From Alentia gelatinosa (Eukaryota; Annelida; Polychaeta; Phyllodocida; Polynoidae), in the NCBI GenBank assembly GCA_950022655.1, contig OX465584.1:53400789-53464788 (forward strand): 64,000 nucleotides of DNA, read 5' to 3'. Positions within the stretch are counted from its first letter, which is position 1; each line of letters begins with the position of its first letter. Below the pieces are notes generated by a model. The model was not told where the DNA came from and did not search any database. It saw only the letters and a list, made by a program, of their open reading frames with translations. Both the position numbers and the translations under genes were made by a program. Positions 35,556 to 47,281 of this stretch are shown here, one piece after another.

Positions 35556-36221
35556 ACATGCCCCTCGGCATACGACAGTAACAGCACATGATGGATAGCA
35601 TCATCGTTGAGAATTGTCCTCTCATCTCTCTCGGCAGCTGCAGAACGGACTGGTTTTAATATGGACCCTGAGATTGTTCTCCAGGCTAAGCTTCTCCGAT
35701 GATAGAAACATGCTCTGAATTCTAAAATGGAGGGTATTTTATGTGCTTGGTGCGATGTCTATTTTTCATTCTAGGCAATTCGAATTTGAGAGTATAAATA
35801 TGAGATAATTCATTTTAGATTTCCGTCCACTTTTTAGGTATGTGATACAAAATTGAAGTAATAAAAAAACTGCGATATATGTTGTTATATATATAAAGAA
35901 CAATTTTGTATTATGATTTAACCTGGAACGTAATCTAAGCTGAAAATTCTACTTTCCTAAAGAACATTTCATGATTGATTTTCAGAGACAGGCCCCTAGT
36001 GTACTTCCAGGTCGCTTTGGTTTTTCACTAAAGCCCCACTCTTTGTATTCACACATTTCATCGCCCAACATCTGAGAGGTTCCCTTAATGCCATGTCAAA
36101 ATCAATGAACCTTTTATTGACCACCATCCTGTTCCTCGGGTGCCCCTCTCTACCTCAGGTAACCCGTGTGACCTACTTTCCCTCTCTCCCTCTAATGCTC
36201 ATTCCAAGCCGTCCCTCCTTT

Positions 36222-36385
36222 ATGTAATATGAGAGCATAGTTACCGAGCCCGTAGGGATGTTTGTTCGAGGTATTTGACTCAAAAAAACGCCCGTCCCCC
36301 CTGCGGTGTAGGGATGTATTTATGACACAAACGATATCGAACGGCCATTCCTGAGGGTTCAGGAACCACGTTTTCTCGCATCACC
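36222..36385 (+). mobile_element. Family G hairpin, second copy
   Basis: AGTTACCGAGCCCGTAGGGA to GGAACCACGTTTTCTCGC. 35556-36221 and 36386-36887 carry no recognised feature besides T runs. Confidence 0.6.
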
Positions 36386-36887
36386 ATCATACCATATACT
36401 GACTCTGCTGATGTTTGCTTATTTGTTCTTTTCTTTAATTGAGCTGCACTTTATGTCTCTCTTTACAACTCATAGTATCGGTACAATCAACTTCGGAAGA
36501 ATGAACAGTACACCACAGGGGTTTGTGTATGATGCTTTCGCAATAATTCATTTGCTCCTTATTTCTTTGTTTTTCCTCTTTAATTTTTTTTTACTTTTTT
36601 TTAAAAACTTTTTTTTTACAAATTTCTATATTTTTCATGCAAGGTTTTGTCAACCAGAGCTCTGCTCTAAGTCTGTGCTGAATATCATAAGAGAATAAAA
36701 CTACTCAAATCTATATATGTTCGGAAGGGGAGAGTTGACCTCATCGAAATGGTATACTATACGATCTGAGTGAGTGTCAAATTCTATATCTTTAAGCTGG
36801 TCCCTCAAGTCACCCACATATTTACTCCTTTGAATGGGGGACCACAGAGCAGCTCACCAGACCTCAACCACCTCCCGTGGCTCTCTT

Positions 36888-37305
36888 ACCCAGCGTTTAC
36901 TATCGTAAAATTGGATGAGGTTTTATCTTGGCCACCGTATTCCATAACTGGAGTTTGGCAAAGTGACTTCATGAGGCGAAGCCGAGTGAAGTCCGGAGCC
37001 AAAACTTCAGGAGTGGAATGCGGGGGCCATGATTAAAACGAATCAGGTTTTGATTTTATCCTACCCTATCTCCTCGATTTTGGAATATTACGTGATAACA
37101 ATGTTGTATGCCACTAGTGGCATATAAAACTCTGTATGCAAGTCAGCGTGGCATACAGCGTGGAAACTCAATGTTAAGTCTATGGGATTTTATATTAGGG
37201 GTAGGATAAACTAGACGACTATAGGCGACGAATCTTGAAATTTGCACCACCTGACGACCTTTTGCCGTAAAAGGCTAGAAATCACCTAATGTAAACACCA
37301 AGCGT
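36888..37305. mobile_element. Family B MITE split by family A
   Basis: CCCAGCGTTTAC, then the A element, then ACTAGACGACTATAGGCGAC and the end CTAATGTAAACACC. Confidence 0.8.
36901..37209 (+). mobile_element. Family A element inside B
   Basis: TATCGTAAAATTGG to GGGGTAGGATAA, 309 bp, tip AGGCGAAGCCGAGTG. Removing it restores GCGTTTACACTAGACGAC exactly, with no duplicated base. Confidence 0.95.
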
Positions 37306-37866
37306 GTGGCGACTCCAGATATCCTGATTACATCTGATTACGAAATTTGGCACCACCTGGAAATTATGTAGACCATTTGATGGCCTACGATTATTTCAGT
37401 ATGGCTTGAATTAATCATCTATACACAACTGGAGATTCTGTAAAATCTCAGTCGTCGACCACCAAAAATGCATGTTCTGCATCGACGACCACAACCTCTC
37501 TTAACCCATTTTCATCTGCAATTTTCTAACAGGGAAATTCACTTGCAGTTTAGGCATGGATAAGCTTCAAAAATTGTCACCTATAACCGTCTAGGGTAAA
37601 CCGCTGCTAACGTGAATAGCAGAAAGGAATACATTCCTCTTTTAAGAGATGAATATCATTTAGTATAATGGCTTGAGGATATTCTTAGGTTTGTTTTTTT
37701 ATCAATTCTTTATTGGTTCACTGTAGTTGACAATCCATTGTTATAACGTATATTAATATTTCCTATAAAGGAGCGACCCTTAGCCACTGGGTTGGTTTTC
37801 ATCGGTCGCTCTAGGAATCAAGCTGTTATAGCATACGTCCATAGTACTGGGATTTCTGCATGTATG

Positions 37867-38000
37867 TAATAATAATAATAATAATAATAAAAATAATGAT
37901 AATAATAATGATAATAATAATAACAATAATAATAACAATGAAAATATTAATAATAATAACAATAATAATAACAATAATAATAACAATAATAATAATGATG

Positions 38001-38037
<37 letters not shown>

Positions 38038-38064
38038 CAACAATAATAATAATAATAATAATAA
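37867..38064. repeat. (AAT)n microsatellite
   Basis: About 200 bp of ATA/AAT triplets with occasional GAT and AAC. The leucine-rich and isoleucine-rich frames over it are not genes. Confidence 0.97.
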
Positions 38065-38189
38065 AAGACCCAGTATTCACCTCGGTATTGTAACCAACAT
38101 AGTTTTTTTTGTTATAGATTTAAACATTTTTAAATTTGGAGTATTTCCAAAAAGATCAAGGTGACCGATATGGCGTAATCAAGTATCAC

Positions 38190-38222
38190 TTGACGACTAT
38201 TGTCTAGTGTAAACGCAGGGTC
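38190..38222. repeat. Solo family B terminus
   Basis: GACTATTGTCTAGTGTAAAC followed by GCAGGG. 38223-39050 has no other recognised feature apart from three GACCCCCGT-like repeats near 38450. Confidence 0.55.
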
Positions 38223-39055
38223 TGCCGTGTCGATCGATCTCAAACAAACTACAGCACTTAAGAGCCCACTGACCAAAACAGTAGCAGGCTACAGCATGGA
38301 GCCATTTGTTAGAATTAGGAAAAGGGAGAGCTAAGGGAAGTTCAACTCACAATACATCACAATATGTAGTAAAAAGGGAAGGAGTGAAGTGCAACATAGC
38401 GGACACTATTCTCCTAATGGTAGGGGTAGTAACAGGGAGGGGAGTCGTGACCCCCGTGACCCCCGTGACCCCTGGAGCAGACTCTCCTGTGTTAACGGTG
38501 CCTGGAGTAAGGAAAGGTGTAGCACGCACTGCACCCTGGGTAGCAGCTGTCTGCCTGGTGGTAACTAGAGCCTCTTACTTAAAACTTCCCTGACCACCAT
38601 CTTTTTTAATCTGGAGGCGTTTATTTCATGGCATAGCATACAAGATACATTGATGAATCGTGTTCTATGCTGCATTTCATAGTTTCTGTACTTTCCATGG
38701 TTTTTATATTGACATTTTTGTCACAGTTAGAAAATTAGTGTGTTGAACCCTTTCTCCTTTGTTCATTCTATTCCTGCAATGAGCGTTCCAAATCGTCATT
38801 TTGATACCAATGGAACTATAATATGTATGTTAAACGGACGATTAACCTGATATTTGACATTAAAGATGCTAAAGTGTATGTCAAATAGTTATTATCATAA
38901 TATGTATGTTAGAGACAAATGGCTTCTTGTAAAGGGTGAACAGGAGCAAAACCTCTCGCTAAACAAGCCACTAGTTCAGAGTGTGTCGAACGCTGAGCAA
39001 TTCGCCAACGATAAGAACAAAATTACGTGAATCGCCATTGGAGAAATGGACAACA

Positions 39056-39430
39056 ATTGATAGTTTCGTGGATAGGCGGCCGTAAGTCATGAGTGGTTGA
39101 TGCATAGTAAAACACGAGCGACAGGGAGTATATTACATCGTCAACCTCGAGTGGTTTACAGAGCCGCCTGTCCACGAAACCATCTGCTGTTGTATTTATC
39201 ATCCATCTTCTCCATTGAATTAAACCTAGTAATTAGCATATCAAATGGCATATGAATAGGGACTATTCTTTTAGCTCTATAGCACAAAGGGGCTATTTTC
39301 CCGTAAACAGTGGCTTTGAGGCCGTATACCATATCTATGGTATCTGACAGTATTAAACAATGGTTAGTGGCTTACTGAGTCCCCATACATTTTTATTGGG
39401 TACCTTGTATTCGATGGATGATAACAGGGG
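39056..39430 (-). mobile_element. Family D/N element, copy 4
   Basis: The hairpin GGATAGGCGGCCGTAAGTCA... AGCCGCCTGTCCACGAAACC has the tip CACGAGCGACAGGGAGTAT. The N body follows (39196-39430, ending TGGATGATAA). This copy shows that D and N are one element. Confidence 0.75.
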
Positions 39431-39533
39431 GCAGTTAAAAAATACAATCATTGGTAAGAAGCCGTCAGATTACGTAGCCGCCATGCTACAGACACTACAC
39501 TACCAACATTGGACAGTGCGCTAACCTGGCGCT

Positions 39534-39856
39534 TACACTAGATGACTAAAAACGTTGCGGCTGTAGATCATATGGCCAATAGTCGTCAGGTTGCGCTCGA
39601 TTATACAATATTGGCCACAACAGTCGTCCATCCCAGAATGTCCTCAAGCATTTACATGAGACGACTTTATATAGGAATAGGTGTCTAGACGACTAATTCA
39701 AGCAGGATTGAAATAGTTGCCGGCGTCCGAGCATCTGTAGTCATTAATGGCTGGACGTTTACACAAGACGATTTCTAGCCTTTTACGGCTGAAAGTCGTC
39801 AGGTGGTGCTAAATTCAAAAACCGCCGCCTATAATCGTCCAGTGTAGATACCGGGT
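39534..39856. mobile_element. Family B MITE, complete
   Basis: ACCTGGCGCTTACACTAGAT at the left and ATCGTCCAGTGTAGATACCG at the right, 323 bp. Internal CATTTACATGAGACGAC and GGACGTTTACACAAGACG show internal copies of the terminus. Confidence 0.85.
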
Positions 39857-39944
39857 TAGTTCATCTCGCGGTGACACTCTGGGACACTCTGTCATGGTGT
39901 TTCTATCAGAACGATCGGAGAAAAGATTCATAAATTTATCTGTG

Positions 39945-40283
39945 ATTTACTATATACCCATGCCGTTTATACTGTAAATATGCATCATTTCGGCATATGA
40001 CGTAAAAAATACTGTACGGAGCAGCGGTCCATACACTAAAATACGGACCACCTTGCCATACACATTTATTAAAATTTTGGTTGTTAAGAAAAATGAAATT
40101 GATTTTTTTTTTTAATTTCGGATATATAGTAAATATATAACGTCCAACCTTGCTTGTACAAGCCACAGAACTCGATGATAATTTACCGTTTGTACGGATA
40201 TAAATGCCTCGGTGCGTACATACCATAAATTACCATCTCGTTCAGTGAATTGTACAGCATGGTCAGGACGTTCTATATAAGTA
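39945..40283 (+). mobile_element. Family E element, copy 4
   Basis: GATTTACTATATACCCATGC to GGATATATAGTAAATATA, then a hairpin with a decayed tip and CGTTCTATATAAG. 40284-40751 is unassigned. Confidence 0.85.
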
Positions 40284-40751
40284 CCTGGGAGGTCACTATT
40301 AGTTTATTCTATATTTACTTTCACTTTCATCCAATTACAGGCAATTTCAAGGTTTGTACACTATAATGTCCAACCTTTACCCCGCGAGAAATAGAGCGTG
40401 TTGGTCGTACAGCGTAGTGTAGCGTAGTGTCCAGCTATCCTCAAGACTATATCATTTAGGATGGTAACAGAAACCATTGAGGTCTTCGGCAGCCAATGAA
40501 AATCCTCCTCATATCTGTATTCAGGTTACCCGCCAACCCTCATTGATGTCATTGTTCATTGCCCTGTCACAGAGAGTAGTATAGGAAAATGAGAATGTGC
40601 CACTGGCAGTAAATCACCTAATTGAGGCGATAATGCCTTCTTATGGAATGCGTTAATGAACTTGGTTATTTGCAGTAGACCTTGTTCGCACCTTATCTGC
40701 CTGATTACGCAATGCCTGCAGCCAAACAAACACCCGGCAAGGTATTCTTTA

Positions 40752-41055
40752 TTATCCTACCCCTAATATAAAATCCCATAGGCTTAACATTGGGTTTCCG
40801 TATGCCACGCTTACTGGCATACGGAGTTTTATATGCCACTAGTGGCATACAGCATTGTTATCGCCTAATATTCCAAAATCGAGGAGATAGGGTAGGATCA
40901 AATCAAAACCTGATTCGTTTTAATCTTGGCCACCGCATTCCACTCCTGAAGTTTTGGCTCCGGACTTCACTCGGCTTCGCCTCATGAAGTCACTTTGCCA
41001 AACTCCAGTCGTGGCATACGGTGGCCAAGATTAAACCTCATCCAGTTTTACGATA
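40752..41055 (-). mobile_element. Family A element
   Basis: 304 bp, TTATCCTACCCCTAATATAA to CCAGTTTTACGATA; CCCATAGGCTTAACATTGGG; tip CACTCGGCTTCGCCTC. Confidence 0.93.
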
Positions 41056-42117
41056 GTATTAGACGAGTTCCTACCACCCAAGTAATACTACAGCTTTAGT
41101 TAGGACAATATAAAAACAATACATACGGATAGCAGAGATTCACTGGCACAGAACTGGCCAACAACGTCTGATCTTCCTCTTTAGAAAAAACCAGAACAGT
41201 TATCAATTCTCAGGTTTAGACAGCCAGGACTTGTTACAATTCTCTAGTTTGTCCCACCGGTCCTATCTTGTGAGAAACAACAGCCTTGCATTCACACCCG
41301 CCGTTCACACTCTAGGTGTGAATGCATTGACTTTGCTTAGCCATGAAGCCAGGCTGAGTGGTGTTTGACAGAGCGGTAAATAGTCGACCGGAATCTGAAC
41401 TTATAACCATCTTTGTATGACGAATGTATGTGGTCTAGATCAAATTACGGTATGGGAAAAACGCAGGGACAACTAAATCTTGGATTTAGGATAAGCAAAA
41501 ATAGAAGAACACTAAATGATGAAAGCAGACGACATTTTCTTTTCTTTTTGCACTATCGTTTTCGGCCGTAAACGCGCAGTAATACGCTAGCATTGAAAGA
41601 TAATTGTAAATTACAAATAATTTAATGCCAACCGTTTCCTTACAGCTTACATATATTGAAGTTCGAAAATCCTTTTTCAATTTTTGTTTCATTATCCCAC
41701 AACCCGTTTCTGTCAATTTCATTCATCCCATACATCTAATACTCCTTTTAATCTTATTCTCATGTACAGAAACGGCCTTACACACGTCATCACATTCTGG
41801 CTATAAAAGGGGACCAGACCGCTTCCGAGGCCTCTCACTCCTCAACACGTCTGGCCGGTGTACAAGAAACCCACCCGCCTTCCCCAACAATCGCCAAGAA
41901 TACATGTATATTTGATGATCATAATAATAATGAATTTATAGGCCGAATACAAAATAGTGGCAGTCAGTCACTTCTTATTGTAACACGAAGAGTGTTATTA
42001 ATTCGTAAAAGTTTTAATCAATGACTCAAACTCACATTATGTGATATAATTTTATGTAATAAAACTTTTACACATCTTGTTTCTCCATATACGTGTTGGC
42101 TTTCAATTAAGGAGCGT
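41056..42117. other. No feature recognised
   Basis: Unique-looking sequence. GGCCGTAAACGCGCAGTAATACG near 41564 could be a broken left half of a D hairpin. Confidence 0.45.
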
Positions 42118-42410
42118 ATTGCAAACACAACCTAGAGTAGTTGACAGATCCGCCTGTCCACAAATCCATCGTATGATATATTTATCAAATCCAGGAATAT
42201 AGACCAAGGAGTAATATAATGTATAGCTTAAGGGATTATTTTTTATGTTCTTAAGAACGAAAGGACTATTTTCTCGTAATTAATGGCCTTGAGGCTGTAA
42301 TCAATAGTTTCAAATCCGTAAACAATGATTTTATGACAACATGGAAACAATGGGTACACCTAGTGGTTTTCTGTGACCCAATGCCTTTTCAATAGATGAT
42401 AAAATCGGAT
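42118..42410 (-). mobile_element. Family D/N element, copy 5
   Basis: GATCCGCCTGTCCACAAATC then the N body (AAAGGACTATTTTCTCGTAA, CCTTTTCAATAGATGATAA). The other hairpin arm is missing. Confidence 0.65.
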
Positions 42411-42863
42411 AAGTTGTAGCTAAACATCTCCTAGGAGTACCTTCAGTAAAGAGTATATGAACAAAAAGGCAATAGGATTTGCTGGTTTCACTTTGCTCAA
42501 AGGAGGTTGGCTCATTTTACTGCAGGCATTGGTTCGACTTTTTTCCCAATCTCCTCTAGACTTCAGAGAAACAAGGAGACCACAAAAACGCAGCAGCTGC
42601 AAGGATGACTGAGTCCTCCTTACTTATGTACTGCAGGAATATCCTCTCAATCTTTAGCCGTAATTCTTTTATCCTATAGTCTATCTGCTGAGCAAAGATC
42701 TTTTATATATACCCATTTCAAGGTGCACTGATAGAGGTTCCTCTTCGTCTTGTGACTTTTCCATTCTTGGTATCTCACATAAACAAATTCTGGTACTTCT
42801 CCCTTTTGGGGACTTTTTGTTGGTTCACTCTTTGATGAACTGATGTACTTCCTCAGAGAAGAA

Positions 42864-43145
42864 TATGAAGAGACGTCACGAGTTTGAGTCTGAGCTTATT
42901 TATGTCACGCATTTTGTCGGCTCTGTAATTTCACGAGTCGAAGACGAGTGACATTACGATGCCAACAAAATGCGTGACATAAATAAACTCAAACTCAAAC
43001 GAATGGCATCTAGATTTTATCCTACCCCATTTCCACATTTTTTCAGCATCAGAAAGTAGTGGCATAAACAACACTTTATGTAACACCTGTGACATAAAGA
43101 AATCCAATGTTAAGCCTATGGAGTATTTTATTAGGGGTAGGATAA
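42864..43145 (+). mobile_element. Family A (GACGTC variant), complete
   Basis: TATGAAGAGACGTCACGAG to GGGGTAGGATAA, 282 bp. Tip GAGTCGAAGACGAGTG between arms CATTTTGTCGGCTCTGTAAT and ATTACGATGCCAACAAAATG. Core CCAATGTTAAGCCTATGG. Confidence 0.92.
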
Positions 43146-43767
43146 TATCTATTTTTTAATCCCCAATAAATATTGATCGGAGCGGTCCATAAAGTATATA
43201 AGCAGTAGAGGAGGTTGGTGGGGGCTCAACCCTCTAAGGACGGGTGCCTATAACCGAGTTACCCCTATATGGACGGATGCTGGTGTCATTGTAGACCACT
43301 AGGGAACGAGCACCAAAGCTCCTACATATAACTCGAGGATGTAATTACATGATACGATACATAACCTTTAATATCTTATCTCTTCTCAATAAAAATATAA
43401 AAAATGATGTTATGGATACGCTCTGTAAAGATTTATTGACTATTGTTCTGGTATTTTCTTGTTACAATAATGTTGTAAATAATCGAGAAATGATGCTAAG
43501 GCATCATGAGTCCATATCAAAGTGATGCTTAGAAACTTAATGTGGCAATTTTGCGTACACCGTTTTCACAAACGTTTCAGTAATGTTGCATGTGTTTCTC
43601 ATAATCGTACATAGTCTCATTGTAGCATAGTCTCATTGTATCACACGAGAATTCTCATGCGAATGCGAATGGATGGGAATATCACGTAGATGAAAAGAAA
43701 GAGAAGAAAATGCACGCCAGGAGTTACGCTGCCAACTTTTCGTGGAATAAAAAACCCAGTCAGTACA

Positions 43768-43782
43768 GTATATATATATACA

Positions 43783-43850
<68 letters not shown>
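43768..43850. repeat. (AT)n microsatellite
   Basis: An AT run with one CAGT interruption, joined without spacer to the next element. Confidence 0.95.
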
Positions 43851-43854
<4 letters not shown>

Positions 43855-44180
43855 CTCACCCCTGGTATAAGTTTAGCCATAGGAATAACATTAGAAAAAT
43901 ATACTCAACGATCACCCTGGTAAAGTGCCAATACTATGCCACGGCCGTGGCGTAATGAATTTCCTAAGTATATTCTGTTTATTCTGAAGTTGTGATGATA
44001 TTTAATGTCATAGAAAGGGGTAAGATAAATCCAGAACCGCACTTGAATCGTAAAATAGACAATACTCCACTCGTTTGGCTGTGCCATAATCGTCACTCGG
44101 CTTCGCCTTGATGACGATTGCGGCCCATCCAAACTTGTGGAGTATTGTCTATTTATACGATTCTCGATGCAGTTCTGTAT
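43851..44180 (+). mobile_element. H-type element between two AT tracts
   Basis: TTATCTCACCCCTGG to GGGGTAAGATAAAT body, then a hairpin with arms CGTAAAATAGACAATACTCC and GGAGTATTGTCTATTTATACG and tip CACTCGGCTTCGCCTTG. Confidence 0.85.
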
Positions 44181-44189
44181 AAGTATGTA

Positions 44190-44292
44190 CATGTATATAT
44201 ATATAAACACACATATACACATATGTATATATATATACATGTATATATATATATATATATATATTTATGTATAAAACACACATATACACATA

Positions 44293-44381
<89 letters not shown>
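44190..44381. repeat. Compound (AT)n / ACACATATG microsatellite
   Basis: AT runs with two ACACATATACACATATG interruptions. Confidence 0.95.
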
Positions 44382-44693
44382 CCTAGCCGGCAGAATCGAT
44401 ATCGTCCCGGTATACGGCAGATCGCATTCTCTGAGACGGACTGAGCACCCCGCTCAGACGGGCTGAAGCTTACACCCCGTCTACATGGCGGTCAATTCTC
44501 ACTCGGCGCCGTCTAGCGCCCATTCACAGGCACATGCGCGTGTGCGTGTGTGTGTGTGGGGAGGAGGGGAGGGATGGTCCTTATATAACATATTAATGAT
44601 GTCGCTCGTTCGAGTTATAGTGAAGCAAGATTCACACAGAGCGATTCTTGTACCTCCAGCGGGATTTCTCTGCGACAAAGTTCCTTGAGATTT

Positions 44694-44965
44694 TTTTTAC
44701 ATGACACATTTTTGTCCCATAGACTTAACATTGGGAACTCGTTGCAGTCCGTTCTCCATGGCCTATATATATGTCCTGTGTGCCGTCTATTCATGTGATC
44801 GGTACATGGGTGAGACAGATTCAGTAAGCAACTCATTTGGGTCAACGTTGACGTTCTCCAACTTGTTTGAACACTTTGTGTTACATTCAAGGCTTCACCT
44901 TGTTCATATTGCTCCACATCATACTCATGGAGAGCAACAACTTAGACCAAAACCTTCTGGTTGCT
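44694..44965 (+). mobile_element. Family I element, copy 3
   Basis: CCCATAGACTTAACATTGGG, GTCCGTTCTCCATGGCCTAT, GGGTGAGACAGATTCAG, then a hairpin with tip CAAGGCTTCACCTTG and arms TTTGGGTCAACGTTGACGTT / AGCAACAACTTAGACCAAAA. Confidence 0.8.
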
Positions 44966-45419
44966 AAATTTCTGGGCCGCTGCGATTGTGTTCCTATCCT
45001 TGTCGAGTGGGATGATTATCACTTACAAATGCCCCACTTTAAGTTAGAAAATAATTTGCGGATTGGGGATTCCGACATGTTAGATAATTTCTGGAGGCCC
45101 TCCATGCGATTCTTGTACCATGTGACATGTGATATGTGAATTCAGCTTAAGCAAGTCTAAGTAATATAGGAGACATAGTGATTCTAATCTGGAAGCTGCA
45201 ATTTGTCCCCCGACACACCGATCTCCCAGCAGATCCTTCGTGTCTCTTGGAATCACAGTGGTTCAGGATCTCTGCTGTGAGAGTATCAAGGGTATATCAG
45301 TCTTCAGTCAGATCCTTCATTTTGATTAGCATGCAAGCAGAATAGAGGATCTGCTGGGAGACTGGAACTCCCGTAAAGCGGGAATCACACGTAGAAACTA
45401 GAGTACATTCAGGGATCGA

Positions 45420-45838
45420 CGACTATTGCAGCCGAGATACATAATCGAGCACCACCTTAAGGCCTGTTTCCATTGGCCGATTTCCCGTCACCGATCTGCA
45501 GTCAGGAACCACCGATGGACTTTTGGCACAGTGGACCCAATATCGGTTAATGGAAACAACCAAGATCTTGAAAAGCCCCACGACTTTTCCTGCTTAGATT
45601 ATGCAATGTGGCACCACCCACCACTGAGTGAAAGCTAGGTCACTGAGCGAAATCTACTACCCTCAGCGATTTTTCTGTACCGACGCAGAGTCAATGGCAC
45701 CGCCAACAGACTTTCTGTGTAATTCGAAAAGTCTAAGCAATCTTCGTCGGCCAATGGAAACGGGCCTTTACCACTACTGGCTAGACGACCTACAATCGCC
45801 ACAGTTCTGGTCGTCTAGTGTAAACGCCGTGTTACACT
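45420..45838. mobile_element. Family B MITE split by family C
   Basis: GACTATTGCAGCCGAGATAC before and TGGCTAGACGACCTACAATC plus GTCGTCTAGTGTAAACGCCG after match the continuous B copy at 46330-46566. Confidence 0.75.
45460..45767. mobile_element. Family C MITE, complete, TTA duplication
   Basis: AGGCCTGTTTCCATTGGCCG / CGGCCAATGGAAACGGGCCT, 308 bp, TTA at 45457-45459 and 45768-45770. A 3-bp TTA duplication with G/C-rich ends fits PIF/Harbinger. Confidence 0.92.
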
Positions 45839-46329
45839 AATTTCTGGCAATGCTCGCTCATTAGCCCTATTGTATGACCATCATGCCACCATTAGGGAGC
45901 CAGTGTTAGAATACTAGATCAGGCTGGACGTATTGAATCGTTACGCGGTTCTTGGTGGCGTTATACGGTTCGACACCAGAGGCAGAGGGACGTCATCCCA
46001 ACTCGATAAACATTCCTTCATCCTTATCTAGCTTTCTTGAATATCTAAGAATATGGAAAATGTATGATATCCCGCAGTAACAAATATCTCAATTTCTACT
46101 TAATCATCTTTCCAAATATGAAAAAATACATTCATACACATACATACTTTTGGATATAGATATTACTGAAGATATTGTAAAGGTACATAATCCAACTCCC
46201 TTGTATACCCAGTACCAAAGAACGCATAGCTAAGTGCGTAATTAAATCAGTATCTGAAACGCGATTGGGAATGACAGACTCGCAGTGGTAATAAGCCAGC
46301 CCTATAACTAGAAAATATCCTTAGTAAAT

Positions 46330-46566
46330 CAGCGTTTACACTAAAAATCAGAGGCGACGATTTTTTAATTTTGCGCCACTTGACAAATTTCAGCTGTCAA
46401 TGGCTAGAAATCGGGACCTCTAAACAGTGTAAACACTTGCGGAAATCTTTTGGTGGATGACTATTGCGGCCGATATTGCATTTATGGATATAATCGAGCA
46501 CCTCCTGATGATTATTGGTTAGACGATTCACAGTCACGATCTAGTCGTCTAGTGTAAACGCCGTTT
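46330..46566. mobile_element. Family B MITE, complete
   Basis: CAGCGTTTACACTAAAAATC left and ATCTAGTCGTCTAGTGTAAA right. 45839-46329 and 46567-46914 carry nothing recognised. Confidence 0.75.
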
Positions 46567-46914
46567 TCGGCTTCGGTCAGCCGGACTGTGTGTCCCAGGC
46601 CTGTTTAATAATTTTTTTAATTTCTTTTTCATAAATTTATTTATCGACTATTTCTTTCACCTATTCGGTGTTTTACAAAGTAACAGTCGCACGACTATGT
46701 TACAGATGGATCAAGTACAGATAATATAATTTCATTTTGCATGTCTTCACAGCACAGGCCTTATATTCATACAATTATACTGTATATATCCATACCTTTG
46801 GGGAAATTTTTTTTCCATCCTTGATTTTTCAGACTAAAAAGTTCTCCAATCGGAAACAAGTCATAGGTTTTATTATCAATCTTAACCACATATTTGTTTA
46901 TTTTACTTTGGTTT

Positions 46915-47125
46915 AATTTAGTTTAGGTTCGTACATGAAGACCTTTTTCTGTGTGCCATGAAGACCCAGAAACGATGCGGATCAACTTTATTCAATACAT
47001 ATGGACGACCTTCTGTTGGCTAGAAATATCGTAGTCAACGAGTTTGAATATAATTAAACGATAACCCTTATACTTGGTCTCCTTCCACTCTGTACCTTCA
47101 TAGGCAGAACATATTCAACAGACCC
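46915..47125. mobile_element. Family O MITE, decayed
   Basis: GTTCGTACATGAAGACC, ATCAACTTTATTCAATAC and CATATTCAACAGACCC. Useful as the uninterrupted O reference. It lies downstream of the 3' end of the gene. Confidence 0.65.
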
Positions 47126-47281
47126 TAGTAATCTGCAAAGACCTGAGGAACGGACTCCCCATGCACTACATTCTATAAACTAAGAACAAAATTACATGTT
47201 TTCATTGATGAATGAGCGTGGAATTGTAAAACATAAAAAGATATTTAACAATTAAAAGGTTTTGGTTTTATCACTTGGCAA

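Noticed and set aside
37780..38093. Poly-Leu and poly-Ile ORFs on both strands
   Set aside because: They translate an (AAT)n microsatellite.
44118..44381. Tyr/Ile repeat ORFs
   Set aside because: Translation of AT microsatellites; the same applies at 43690-43955 and 29949-30218.
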